DNA of 64,000 bases, from assembly GCA_023150475.1 (NCBI GenBank), contig JAKLKU010000017.1, positions 62,001 to 126,000 of the forward strand, given 5' to 3'. The translations under genes and the position numbers were made by a program. Of this stretch, positions 1 to 8,109 are shown piece after piece; position 1 is the stretch's first letter; the number at the start of each line of letters is the position of its first letter. The DNA comes from Planctomycetota bacterium (GTDB lineage: Bacteria; Planctomycetota; UBA1135; GCA-002686595). The notes under the pieces are model-generated. The model did not search any database. It saw nothing but the letters and a program-made list of their open reading frames with translations, and was not told where the DNA came from.

Positions 1-2
1 TC

Positions 3-287
3 GGCGCGCTCCACGTGCGAACGAACGGTTGGGCGGGGCTCGCCACGCCGAACGACCAAGACGGGCAGTGGCTCTGGCGCGTCGACGTCGCGACCGGCAC
101 GCCGCAGAAGTTCACGAACCGCAACTTCGACTACGGCCCGACGCTGTGGGTCGACGCGAGCGGCGCGCTCGCGACGAGCCTCGGCGAGCTCGACGAACCT
201 TCGCTCTTCTTCGTCTGGCCGCCGGTCGGGCCGCCGAAGCGCCTGCAAGCGACGCCGGCGAAGGGCTTCGTCTTGCCGGGTGCGTGA
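3..287 (+). CDS. 3' end of an unrecognised protein (5' truncated by window edge)
   Basis: The frame is open from the first bases of the window to a TGA at 285-287, so only the last ~94 residues are present and the real start lies to the left. The visible part is rich in W, G and D and contains phrases such as GQWLWRVDVATGTPQKFT. That wording is typical of beta-propeller or PQQ/WD-like secreted proteins of this phylum, but no diagnostic motif is visible and I do not assign a family. It converges with cyaY on the other strand, 15 bases away. The window does not contain its promoter or signal peptide. Confidence 0.55.
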   Translation, partial: GALHVRTNGWAGLATPNDQDGQWLWRVDVATGTPQKFTNRNFDYGPTLWVDASGALATSLGELDEPSLFFVWPPVGPPKRLQATPAKGFVLPGA

Positions 288-302
288 GCGGCTGACGGTC
301 GC

Positions 303-623
303 TCAGAACTTCACGTCGCGGCCGAGCTTCGTGGAGATCACGCGCCCGACGTTCTCGAGGAGCTCGTGCCCATCGCGATCGTCGCACCACGCGCCGCGCG
401 CGGCGTCCCACGAGTAGTGCCACGCGCGCGCGCCGGCCGCGAACCACATCTGCGAGGCCGCGGTCTGGCGGTTCAGGACGTAGCGCGTGCGGTCGGGGAA
501 CTCGAGCGTGATCACGCCGTCGCTCGTCGAGTAGTCGAGCACGTCGGGATCGAACGCCTCGAGCCGCCGCTGCACGCGCTCCAACGTCTCGTCGACGTGT
601 TTGTGGTAATCGCTCGCTTGCAT
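303..623 (-). CDS. cyaY: Iron donor protein CyaY (bacterial frataxin)
   Basis: 106 residues, the normal length for CyaY. Frataxins bind iron on an acidic first helix and modulate cysteine-desulfurase-driven Fe-S cluster assembly in the cytoplasm. The N-terminal helix here carries D5, D11, E12, E15, E22, D25, D27 and D30. It is followed by the beta-sheet signature TLEFPDRTRYVLNRQ (about residues 39-53) and QMWFAA (58-63), which match the family core, and by a C-terminal helix with the HELLENV segment. The ATG at 623 is 13 bases downstream of the nth stop on the same strand, so the two genes are very likely co-transcribed. That is a notable pairing, because endonuclease III is itself a Fe-S enzyme. 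Family assignment is by motif recognition. Confidence 0.85.
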   Translation of the reverse strand: MQASDYHKHVDETLERVQRRLEAFDPDVLDYSTSDGVITLEFPDRTRYVLNRQTAASQMWFAAGARAWHYSWDAARGAWCDDRDGHELLENVGRVISTKLGRDVKF

Positions 624-636
624 GACGGCCGCGATG

Positions 637-1314
637 CTACGCCTTCGTCTTCTTCTTCGCCAAAGGGCGCTGCTTGGACGCCGCTACGACCTTCTTCGGC
701 GCCGCCCACGAGCAGATCGGGCACTTGCTCGGGTCGTGGCGCAGCGCGGGGCAGTGCTCGCGGCCGAAGTAGATGAGCTGCAGGTGCAGGCGCTCCCAGT
801 CGGACTCCGGGAAGAGCGCCTTCAAGTCGCGTTCGGTGCGTTCGACGCTCGAGCCGTCGGAGAGGCCCCAACGTTCGGCGAGCCGATGGATGTGCGTGTC
901 GACGGGGAACGCGGGCTCCTTGAACGCGTGGATCATCACGACGCTCGCGGTCTTGTGGCCGACGCCCGGCAGCGCTTCGAGTTCCTCGAACGTGCGCGGC
1001 ACTTCGCCGCCGTGTTTCTCGAGCAAGAGCTTCGAGAGCCCGAAGATCGCTTTCGACTTCGCCGGCGAGAGGCCGCAGGGCTTGATGATCTCGCGGATCT
1101 CGTCCGGCGTGAGCTTCACCATCTGCTCGGGCGTGTGCGCCTTGGCGAAGAGCTTCGGCGTCGTCTCGTTGACCTTCTTGTCGGTGCACTGCGCGGAGAG
1201 CAGCACGGCGACGAGCAACGTGTACGGATCCCGATGGTCGAGCGGGATCGGCGGCGCCGGATAGAGCTCGTCGAGGATGCCCTGGAGCTTGCGCGCCTTC
1301 TCCGCGGGTTTCAT
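637..1314 (-). CDS. nth: Endonuclease III, DNA glycosylase/AP lyase
   Basis: 225 residues, the usual size. It removes oxidised pyrimidines and cleaves abasic sites in base-excision repair. The helix-hairpin-helix LPGVGHKTASVV carries the catalytic lysine K121, and the catalytic aspartate D139 sits in VDTHIHR, both as in the Nth family. The Fe-S loop is atypical. Cysteines are at 188, 198 and 201 (C-X9-C-X2-C), and the fourth cysteine expected from C-X6-C-X2-C-X5-C is absent; only a lysine-rich tail follows. The cluster may be three-cysteine-ligated, use another ligand, or be lost. The gene precedes cyaY by 13 bases on the same strand. The ATG at 1314 gives the canonical N-terminus with no extra sequence. 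Confidence 0.93.
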   Translation of the reverse strand: MKPAEKARKLQGILDELYPAPPIPLDHRDPYTLLVAVLLSAQCTDKKVNETTPKLFAKAHTPEQMVKLTPDEIREIIKPCGLSPAKSKAIFGLSKLLLEKHGGEVPRTFEELEALPGVGHKTASVVMIHAFKEPAFPVDTHIHRLAERWGLSDGSSVERTERDLKALFPESDWERLHLQLIYFGREHCPALRHDPSKCPICSWAAPKKVVAASKQRPLAKKKTKA

Positions 1315-1366
1315 CGCGTCGAGTGTAGCGCGGGCGACTCGCGCCGCCCGCGCCGAGCAAGAACGC

Positions 1367-1879
1367 TCACTTCTTCGAGAAGCCGAACGGATCGTCGTCC
1401 GCCGACGGGCCGTAGATCGACGGCACCGGGGCGTCGCAGAGGCGCAGGTAGACCGACAACTGGCCGCGGTGGTGGATCAAGTGGTTCATCACGAAGCCGC
1501 GCAGCACGCCGACCTTCGGTTGAGTGAAGAACACGGTCGAACCCGCACGGAACGTCCAGGTCTCTCCGAGCGCGGCGTCGGTCGCCTTGGTCAACGCCGC
1601 GCGGTACTCGGCGACGTTCTTGTCGAAGTCGGCGACCAACTGCGCCGTGGTCTCGAAGCGGCGTTTGGGGAACGGCTGGCTGACGTCGAGCTCCTTGGTC
1701 GCGATCGTCAGCGGACCCCACGAGAAGATGTTGGCGACGTGCGCCGCGAGGTCGTGCATCGAGAACGACTTCGGATGCGGCTTCCAGTCGAAGCGTTGCT
1801 CGGGCACCCGCTCGAGGACCTTGCGCGTCACGGCGGCTTCCATCTCGAATTCCGGCAACAACGATTGGGCGATCGGCAT
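1367..1879 (-). CDS. DinB-like four-helix-bundle protein
   Basis: 170 residues. The ATG at 1879 is preceded by an AAGGAA ribosome-binding site, which decides the start over longer readings. The fold is recognised from the three putative metal-ligand histidines: H47 in HDLAAHV, and H133 and H137 in HLIHHRGQL. Their spacing is typical of DinB/YfiT proteins. In this superfamily the metal supports thiol-dependent transfer or hydrolytic reactions, and many members are annotated only as damage-inducible. The substrate cannot be predicted. The gene stands alone on the minus strand, divergent from the CoA-binding protein with ~115 bases between the two starts, so that gap should hold both promoters. 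Confidence 0.8.
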   Translation of the reverse strand: MPIAQSLLPEFEMEAAVTRKVLERVPEQRFDWKPHPKSFSMHDLAAHVANIFSWGPLTIATKELDVSQPFPKRRFETTAQLVADFDKNVAEYRAALTKATDAALGETWTFRAGSTVFFTQPKVGVLRGFVMNHLIHHRGQLSVYLRLCDAPVPSIYGPSADDDPFGFSKK

Positions 1880-1993
1880 GGCGTTTCCTTTCGGCGCGAC
1901 ATCGTAGAGCTCGCGGTCGTGCGGAGGAATGTGTTGGTGTCGAACGCGCGAGCTCTTGCACACCGTTCGCGCGCGGTCCAGTCTGTGGTCCGC

Positions 1994-2398
1994 ATGAACG
2001 TGCAAGAACGCATCAAGGATTTCCTCGCCGGCACGACCTACGCCGTCGTCGGCGCGTCGTCGAACCGCGAGAAGTACGGCAACAAGGTACTGCGCTGCTA
2101 CCAACAGCACGGCCGCGAAGTGTTCGCGGTGCATCCGCGCGAGACCGACATCGAAGGCGCGCCGACGGTCACCGAGCTCGCAAAGCTCCCCAAGCCCGTC
2201 CACGGCGTTTCGATCATCACGCCGCCTGCCGTGACCGAAAAAGTCGTCGAAGAAGCGGCGAGGCTCGGCGTGAAGCGCATCTGGATGCAGCCGGGCGCCG
2301 AGAGCCCGAAGGCGGTCGCGCGCGCGGAGGAGCTCGGGCTCAGCGTGATCGCGAACGGTCCGTGCCTGCTCGTCTCGCTCGGCTACCGCGAGCATTGA
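1994..2398 (+). CDS. CoA-binding domain protein (YccU-type Rossmann fold)
   Basis: 134 residues, covering a single CoA_binding_2 domain. The nucleotide-binding loop YAVVGASSNREKYGNKV lies at residues 16-32. Conserved family segments follow: VFAVHPRE, the SIITPP block, and WMQPGAES near residues 98-105. In characterised relatives this domain binds CoA or acyl-CoA, but most members have no established reaction. The ATG at 1994 opens the domain exactly. An upstream extension of the same frame is possible but would overlap the divergent dinB-like promoter region and adds no recognisable sequence. It converges on the spherulin-like gene 69 bases downstream. Confidence 0.85.
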   Translation: MNVQERIKDFLAGTTYAVVGASSNREKYGNKVLRCYQQHGREVFAVHPRETDIEGAPTVTELAKLPKPVHGVSIITPPAVTEKVVEEAARLGVKRIWMQPGAESPKAVARAEELGLSVIANGPCLLVSLGYREH

Positions 2399-2467
2399 CG
2401 TCGAGCTCCGCGCGAGCGCACGTTCGCGCGCAGTGCTCGTGGCCGCCGGGCGTGCGCGCGGTGCTCG

Positions 2468-3283
2468 TCAGAACGTCGCGACGTACGTGGCGAGCGCCTC
2501 GAAGTACGCCGGCAACGTGTCCCACGGATTCGGGAGCACGTCGTCGGTGACGTACACCCAGCCACAGTTCTCGGCGAACGCGTGATCGACCGCGGCTTGC
2601 CAACCGGCGGCCGGCGTGCCGTACGGCAACGCGTAGAACTTCTGCCGCGGGCACGTCTTCACCCACGCGTCGGACTGCCACGTCGAGAAACCGCTGCCGC
2701 CTTCGTAGATGCACACGGCGGTCGAGACGAGCTGGTTCTGCGATTGCAGGTAACTCGGGCTCGTCGACGTGCCCGGATTGCCGACGACTTCGGCGTGCGG
2801 CACGAGCGCGCGAGCGTGTTGGAAGATCGCGCGGTAGTAGCTCTCGAACTGGCCCGGTTGGTTCGCCATCTCGTCGACGAAGAACCCGTCGAGCGGATAC
2901 CACGCGAGCCACTGGTCCATGTCGGCGAGCACCTGCGCGAGCGGCCGAGCGCCGTAGCTCGTGTAGACGTACCCGAGCAGCATGCCGCCGTGCGCGCGGA
3001 AGTCGGCGAACGCCGCCGCGTACGTCGGATCGAACGCGAGCCCCGGCCCGTTGAACGGATCGCCGATCGCCGCGATGCGGCCGGGATGCGCGGCCGCCGC
3101 CGTCGAGAGGCGCGTCCACGGCGAGTTGGTCACTGGATAGAAGTACGCCGGAACGAGCACGCGCATACCGGGTGCATTCGTCGTGCGCTGTAGAACCGTC
3201 GCAGGCCCGTGTTGCGTCGAGGTCTGAGCGAACGCGAGCGTGAATGCGAAGAGCACGAGGAGCCATCGGGCGGAACGCAGCAT
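2468..3283 (-). CDS. Secreted spherulin-4-like TIM-barrel protein
   Basis: 271 residues starting with a signal peptide (hydrophobic stretch 7-19, cleavage near AFA-Q). The body matches the cell-surface spherulin 4 family. Strand 1 is VLVPAYFYP at 42-50, followed by NGPG at 78-81, GYVYTSYG at 104-111 and the acidic strand DGFFVDE at 132-138. In related glycoside-hydrolase-like barrels acidic residues at that last position are catalytic. Spherulin 4 was named from slime-mould encystment; bacterial members are thought to act on extracellular polysaccharide, but activity for this subfamily is inference. It is a single gene between convergent and same-strand neighbours, with 99 bases to the next minus-strand gene upstream. 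Confidence 0.8.
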   Translation of the reverse strand: MLRSARWLLVLFAFTLAFAQTSTQHGPATVLQRTTNAPGMRVLVPAYFYPVTNSPWTRLSTAAAAHPGRIAAIGDPFNGPGLAFDPTYAAAFADFRAHGGMLLGYVYTSYGARPLAQVLADMDQWLAWYPLDGFFVDEMANQPGQFESYYRAIFQHARALVPHAEVVGNPGTSTSPSYLQSQNQLVSTAVCIYEGGSGFSTWQSDAWVKTCPRQKFYALPYGTPAAGWQAAVDHAFAENCGWVYVTDDVLPNPWDTLPAYFEALATYVATF

Positions 3284-3382
3284 GGTGGCTCGAGCTTAAC
3301 CTCGCCGTGCACGCGCCGCGCACGCGCGCCGGCGTTCGGCGTGAGGTCCGAGCCACGCGCGAGCGCGCGCCGCGGCTCGACG

Positions 3383-4831
3383 TCAACCCCGGGCGCCCGC
3401 CGCGCGGAGGATCCGGGCTTGTTGCGCGTTCCCGTCCTTCAGCGCCACTTGCAGCGGCGTCTCGCCGCGTCGGTCCCACCGGTAGCTCACCGCGTCGACG
3501 TCCGCGCCGTGCTCGATCAGCCAGGTCGTCAGTTCGGGCAGGTCGCGGCGCACGCTCCAATGCAGAGTCGTCAGTCCGACGCTCTCCTGGTCGATCGCCG
3601 CGCCGCGCTCGTGCAGGAGCGCCGCGATCTCCACGCCGCCGCCGCCGATCGCGGCGTAGTGCATCAGGGCGAAGTCGTGGGCGCCGCGTTCGTGGACGAG
3701 CCGCGGATCGCGGTCCAAGTGGCGACGGATCAGCGCCGGGTCGCCGAGCGACACTGCGGTCGGCAACGAGCACGGCGCGCCGTGATCGAGATGGAAGCGC
3801 ATCAAGTCGCGGTTCCCCATGTGCGCGCTTGCTTCGATCGCGAGTTCGTCGTCGGTCGAGACGGCGAAGACGAGTCGCGGATCGGAGGCGACGAGCGCCC
3901 GCAGCCTCTCGAGGTTCGCGTGGGACGCGCCGGTCACTTCGTTCTGTTTCGCCTGCGGCACGTCGCGGAGGTCCGGGCGTCGCACGGCGTCGCCGTTCGC
4001 ATCGCACAGGAATCGCGACGCGCGATGATCGCGGGGGAGCCGCTCGTGGTGCTCGAGCAGCGCGACACCTTCTGGCCACGCGAGTGCGCGGGCGAGGTCG
4101 AGTGGGGTGCGGCCCGAGTCGTCGCGGGCCGCGACATTCGCGCCCTTGCGCACGGCGACGCGCACCAAGGCTTCGCTGCGCCGCCGCACCGCACCGTGCA
4201 GCACGCTGTCACCGCTGCGTTGGCGCGCGTTCGGATCGCTGCCGTTCCCGAGCAAGTCGGCGGCGGCGATCCACGCGCCGGGCAGCGTGATCTGTTCCAT
4301 GGCGGCGCGAGCGGGCGTGAACCCACTGCCGCCCGGCGGCGCGCCGTCGCGGTCGCAACCGAGAGCGCGGATGCGATAGAGGTCGGTCGAGCCGGCGAGC
4401 GCGCCGGCGTAGAGCAGGTTGCCGCCGATCGGGTGCAGCGCGTTCGGCGCGGCGGGATCGAGAGCGGCGAGCTCGACCATCCGCTTCCAGTCCTCCTCGA
4501 AGACGCACTCGGCGAGGTCGAACTCGACGCCGAGCTCGAGCCGCGTCGTCGCGAGCAGCGCCGCGATGCGCGGGAAACCCGCGAGGTGCGCGTGCAGCAA
4601 CGCCGAGAGCCCCGCGGCGTCGCGCGTCGCAGCGAGCGACGGCAGCGCCGCGAGCCGCCGGCGCACTTCGTCCTCGTCGCCCGCCTTGACCGCGGCGAGG
4701 AATCCGTCCGTGGCGTCGTTTTCGCGCCCACCTTCGAGCGCGAGGCCTCGAGCCGGCGCCGCCGCGGTGCAAGCGAGTCCGGCGACCGCCGCGGACAACG
4801 AACACAGGACGTTTCGACGCGTCATCGTCAT
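3383..4831 (-). CDS. Exported ankyrin-repeat protein
   Basis: 482 residues from the ATG at 4831, which has a GAGGTG site about ten bases upstream; a second in-frame ATG at 4825 is nearly equivalent. The N-terminus reads MTRRNVLCSLSAA and then a hydrophobic run ending in AGLAC. This looks like a twin-arginine or lipoprotein-type export signal. Degenerate ankyrin repeats fill the rest, best seen in the C-terminal half (GLTTLHWSVRRDLPELTTWL and GETPLQVALKDGNAQ). An earlier copy reads DSVLHGAVRRRSEALV. Ankyrin repeats mediate protein binding, and the partner is unknown. The gene is divergent from the ECF sigma gene across 104 bases that contain the local low-GC pocket around 4888-4912. Confidence 0.8.
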   Translation of the reverse strand: MTMTRRNVLCSLSAAVAGLACTAAAPARGLALEGGRENDATDGFLAAVKAGDEDEVRRRLAALPSLAATRDAAGLSALLHAHLAGFPRIAALLATTRLELGVEFDLAECVFEEDWKRMVELAALDPAAPNALHPIGGNLLYAGALAGSTDLYRIRALGCDRDGAPPGGSGFTPARAAMEQITLPGAWIAAADLLGNGSDPNARQRSGDSVLHGAVRRRSEALVRVAVRKGANVAARDDSGRTPLDLARALAWPEGVALLEHHERLPRDHRASRFLCDANGDAVRRPDLRDVPQAKQNEVTGASHANLERLRALVASDPRLVFAVSTDDELAIEASAHMGNRDLMRFHLDHGAPCSLPTAVSLGDPALIRRHLDRDPRLVHERGAHDFALMHYAAIGGGGVEIAALLHERGAAIDQESVGLTTLHWSVRRDLPELTTWLIEHGADVDAVSYRWDRRGETPLQVALKDGNAQQARILRAAGARG

Positions 4832-4935
4832 GGAAGCACCTCTTGCAGAGCTCGAGCGAACGGAGGCGTGCGCGTCGATCAGGTTCTTCGGAATTCTGTT
4901 AGGTTCGGACCACGGCGCGCCGGCGCCGCGTCGTC

Positions 4936-5517
4936 GTGAGCACCACCACGTCCGCGAACGAAGCCGAAGTCGTCGAGCTCCTCCGCGCACGTCGGTCGGG
5001 CGATCCGACCGCCGGCCGGCGGCTCTTCGAGCTCCTGTACGCGGAGCTCCGCGGCCTGGCGCGGCGCAAACTCGGCGCGGAACGCCGCGACCACACGCTC
5101 GCGCCGACGTCGTTGGTCCACGAGGTCTTCTTGCGCCTCGAGCACACCTCGCTGACGTGCGAGGACCGCCGCGACTACCTCGCGCTCGCCGCCGCAGTGA
5201 TGAAGCGCATCCTGATCGACAGTGCGCGGCGTCGGCTCCATCGGGAGGACGTCTCCACGAACTCGCGCGAGTCGCGAGTGCAAGCGCGGCCGATCGTCGA
5301 GCGACGGGTGCTCGCGCTCGAGTGCGCCCTCGAGCGACTGCAAGGCATCGACCCGGAACTCGCGCGTGTCGTCGAGCTCCGCTTCCTGCTCGGGCTCGAC
5401 GTCGAAGCGGTCGCTCGCCTGTTGGAGCGTTCGACCGCGAGCATCCAACGTGATTGGCGCAGCGCCCGCGCGTTCCTGAAGCGCGAGATCGAGAAGGAGG
5501 ACGACCGTGAACGCTGA
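4936..5517 (+). CDS. ECF-type RNA polymerase sigma factor (kinase-linked family)
   Basis: 193 residues from GTG 4936. Region 2 is visible at RRLFELLYAELRGLARRKL and continues through TLAPTSLVHEVFLRL. Region 4 is the segment ELARVVELRFLLGLDVEAVA with a helix-turn-helix ending at SIQRDWRSARAFL. This domain order and wording match the ECF_sigma family (PF07638) common in Planctomycetes and Acidobacteria, whose genes usually sit beside a Ser/Thr kinase instead of a classical anti-sigma factor. Here the kinase gene starts inside the last codons (11-base overlap), so the two are translationally coupled. The kinase probably controls this sigma factor by phosphorylation (inference). No promoter matching a known consensus is clear upstream. 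Confidence 0.9.
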   Translation: MSTTTSANEAEVVELLRARRSGDPTAGRRLFELLYAELRGLARRKLGAERRDHTLAPTSLVHEVFLRLEHTSLTCEDRRDYLALAAAVMKRILIDSARRRLHREDVSTNSRESRVQARPIVERRVLALECALERLQGIDPELARVVELRFLLGLDVEAVARLLERSTASIQRDWRSARAFLKREIEKEDDRER

Positions 5518-7180
5518 CGCCTGGGCGCGCACGCGGCGCGACTTCGAGCGTTTGAGAGCGCTGGAGCCCGCGCAACGCGAGTCGTGGTTGCGCAGAGCGG
5601 AGGCGCGCGACGCCGCTGGAGCGCGGGAACTGCGCGAGTTGCTCGCCGCCGACGTGGCGGACGACGCTTTGCTCGACACCGACGGTCCGACGCTCCATGC
5701 TGCGTGGTCGACGGCTGGGGCGAGCGCGGACACGGCGCCGCGTGAGATCGCGGGTTGGCGGATCATCGGTGTGCTCGGCGAAGGCGGATCCGCGATCGTC
5801 TATCGCGGCGCAGGCGACGGCACGGCCGCGATCAAGGTGCTGAAGCCCGAAGCGTGTTCACCCGGGCTCGCGCGCCGCTTCGAGCAAGAGGCCGAGACGT
5901 TGATCGGACTCGAGCACCCCGGCCTGATCCGCGTGTTCGGCGCCGGTCATCTCGACGACGGCCGGCCGTACCTCGTCACCGAATACGTCGACGGCGAACC
6001 GCTCGACGCGTTCTGCGAGCGGCGCGAGCTCGGGCTCGCTGCGCGACTGCGGCTCTTCGTCGAAGTCTGCCGCGCGGTGCACCACGCCCACGCGCACTTG
6101 ATCGTGCACCGCGACTTGAAGCCGTCGAACATCCTGGTCGACGGCGACGCACGACCGAAAGTGCTCGACTTCGGCATCGCGAAGCTGCTCGATCCCGCGC
6201 GCGACCCGCGCTGGACCGACCTCTACGGCCGCGGACCGTTGACGCTCTCGTACGCGAGCCCCGAGCAAGTGCGTGGCGAGTCCCTCACGACGGCGTCGGA
6301 CGTCTATTCGCTCGGCGTGCTGCTGCACGTGCTCGTGACCGGCGGCAGTCCATACGCGGAGTCGCCGGCGGAGCGCGAGGCGCTCGAACGCGCGGTCGCC
6401 GCGGCACGACGCCGCGCACCGGACGCGGCGGCGCGCGCGAGCGGTCGCATGCCGCCGCCGCGCGACGTCGTCGCGATCGTCGAGCGCGCGCTCGCGCTCC
6501 GAACCGTCGACCGTTATGCGTCGGCGGAGCACCTCGCCGAGGACGTGACGTGTTTCCTCGAGGGACGGCCGTTGCGCTCTCGCTCCGAACCGTGGACGCG
6601 TCGGTTCGCCAGGTTCGCGCGTCGGCGGCCGTGGCTCGTGGCGGCGGGAGTCGCAGCGGTCTTGGTGTCGATCGGTTCGTGGATCGGCACCGAACGGAGC
6701 CTCAGGCGGGTCATGGCGAGCGAAAGCGTCGCGTGGCGAGCTCACGCGAACGCGGTGCACTCGACGAATCTGCTCGCCGAGCTCCTCGAGCGCATCGGTG
6801 CGAACGCCGTCGCGAGCGCCGACCTCGCGCGGCTCGTCGCCGAGACCGAGGGGAGCCTGGAGGAGCTCGGCGACCAGCCCGAAGCCGAAGCTCGCCTGCG
6901 GATGGCGTTGGCGCGGCTCGAAAACGCTCGCGGAGCGCTCGACTCGGCCGAAGCGCATCTCGTGCGGGCGCTCGCGCTCTCGCGCGACACCCGCGGCCTA
7001 TCGTGGCGCGACTCGGAGCAGTGTCTCGCGCGCATCGCCGAGCTGCGCGCCCGGCGCGACGACCCGCGCGCGCTCGAGCCCGCTCGCGAACGAGTCGAGC
7101 TCCTGAACGCGCAGGGCGAGGACGCGGCGGAGGCTCGCGCCACGCTCGATGCTCTGCACGCGCGTTTCGCGGCGCGTTGA
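5507..7180 (+). CDS. Transmembrane Ser/Thr protein kinase with C-terminal TPR region
   Basis: 557 residues. GTG 5507 lies seven bases after a strong AAGGAGG site inside the upstream sigma gene. The kinase domain runs from about 84 to 350. Visible elements are the glycine loop GVLGEGGSAIVYRG, ATP lysine K110, catalytic loop HRDLKPSN at 201-208, DFG at 221-223, and an SPEQ activation-segment end. It is therefore expected to be active. A single membrane helix at about 375-394 (PWLVAAGVAAVLVSIGSWIG) is followed by a helical, TPR-like extracytoplasmic region up to the end. This is the usual layout of planctomycete sensor kinases coupled to PF07638 sigma factors. Substrate and signal are unknown. 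Confidence 0.93.
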   Translation: MNADAWARTRRDFERLRALEPAQRESWLRRAEARDAAGARELRELLAADVADDALLDTDGPTLHAAWSTAGASADTAPREIAGWRIIGVLGEGGSAIVYRGAGDGTAAIKVLKPEACSPGLARRFEQEAETLIGLEHPGLIRVFGAGHLDDGRPYLVTEYVDGEPLDAFCERRELGLAARLRLFVEVCRAVHHAHAHLIVHRDLKPSNILVDGDARPKVLDFGIAKLLDPARDPRWTDLYGRGPLTLSYASPEQVRGESLTTASDVYSLGVLLHVLVTGGSPYAESPAEREALERAVAAARRRAPDAAARASGRMPPPRDVVAIVERALALRTVDRYASAEHLAEDVTCFLEGRPLRSRSEPWTRRFARFARRRPWLVAAGVAAVLVSIGSWIGTERSLRRVMASESVAWRAHANAVHSTNLLAELLERIGANAVASADLARLVAETEGSLEELGDQPEAEARLRMALARLENARGALDSAEAHLVRALALSRDTRGLSWRDSEQCLARIAELRARRDDPRALEPARERVELLNAQGEDAAEARATLDALHARFAAR

Positions 7181-7183
7181 CGC

Positions 7184-8020
7184 CTACTTCGTCGGCGCGG
7201 GGATCTCGAACGTCAGCGAACCCCAGTAGCTCTCGTAATCCGCGCGCTCGGGGTGCTCCTGCGCCGGGCGCATGTGCACGGCGGCGATCAGCCAACGGCC
7301 GGCGCGCGGCAGCGCGAGCTCGACGCGACCGCGCTCGTCGGTGCGCGCGAAGAGCGGCTTCGTCGCGTCGGCGTGCGGCTCGTCGAGGCACAACGCCGCG
7401 ACCAAGGCGCCCGCGAGCGGCTGCGCTTCGAAGTAGAGCGAGAGCGGCAGCGTTTCGTATCCCGCTCCCTCGGCACCGCGACCGAGCGAGCTCGGGTTCT
7501 TGTGCGGGATCAGCTCGAGGGGGAGGTTCATGGCGCGGTCGAAGCCGTCGGTCGCGCGGCCGCCGACGGTGATCAGGGACTTCACGGAGCGCGCGTAGAG
7601 CTCGCGCGCCGGTTGCTCGAGCTCCCCGCGCTCCGCGCGCCGCCGCGCGATCGCGTCGAGGCCTTTCTCCTCGAGGTAGCTCGCGAACTTCGGTCCGTCG
7701 AGTTCGACGAACGCCTGGTTCGACACGTATCCGAGGAGAGTCGTGCCTTCGGATTCGAGCCGCACGAGTCCCGCGACCTCTTGGCCGTCGCGACCGACCA
7801 ACGACTTCGCCGTCGCGCCGTGGACGAGCTCGAAGCGCACGATGCGCTGCTCGCTGCGCGGCACGTTCTCGCCGCGGCCGACGTCGCCGACTCTCAGGCG
7901 GACCTTCAGGATCGCGCCGACCTTCGGCGTGAAGCTCTCGGGCTCGATCCAGAAATCGTGTGCGAGAACGGACGGCACGAACGCGAGGCAGGCGAGGAGC
8001 AGAGCAGCACAGCGGCGCAT
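7184..8020 (-). CDS. Secreted DUF4198-family protein
   Basis: 278 residues with a signal peptide (1-20) ending directly before the HDFW motif at 21-24. That AHDFWIEP start is the hallmark of DUF4198 proteins. The remainder is a beta-rich domain, with a GRVELALPRAGRWLIA strand pair near the C-terminus as in Ig/carboxypeptidase-regulatory-like folds. Family members are often near metal-uptake or TonB-dependent transport genes and have been proposed to bind metals periplasmically, but this is not established. It lies 89 bases downstream of the DUF4331 gene on the same strand and may share its promoter. It ends four bases from the convergent kinase stop. Confidence 0.8.
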   Translation of the reverse strand: MRRCAALLLACLAFVPSVLAHDFWIEPESFTPKVGAILKVRLRVGDVGRGENVPRSEQRIVRFELVHGATAKSLVGRDGQEVAGLVRLESEGTTLLGYVSNQAFVELDGPKFASYLEEKGLDAIARRRAERGELEQPARELYARSVKSLITVGGRATDGFDRAMNLPLELIPHKNPSSLGRGAEGAGYETLPLSLYFEAQPLAGALVAALCLDEPHADATKPLFARTDERGRVELALPRAGRWLIAAVHMRPAQEHPERADYESYWGSLTFEIPAPTK

Positions 8021-8109
8021 GACGGCGGCTTTCGGAAAGGCTCGTCCCCGGCGCGCGAGGAGTGCGGTGCGCGACGGGGACGAGCGGAGGAGAGGAGGTG
8101 TGGAGCGGA

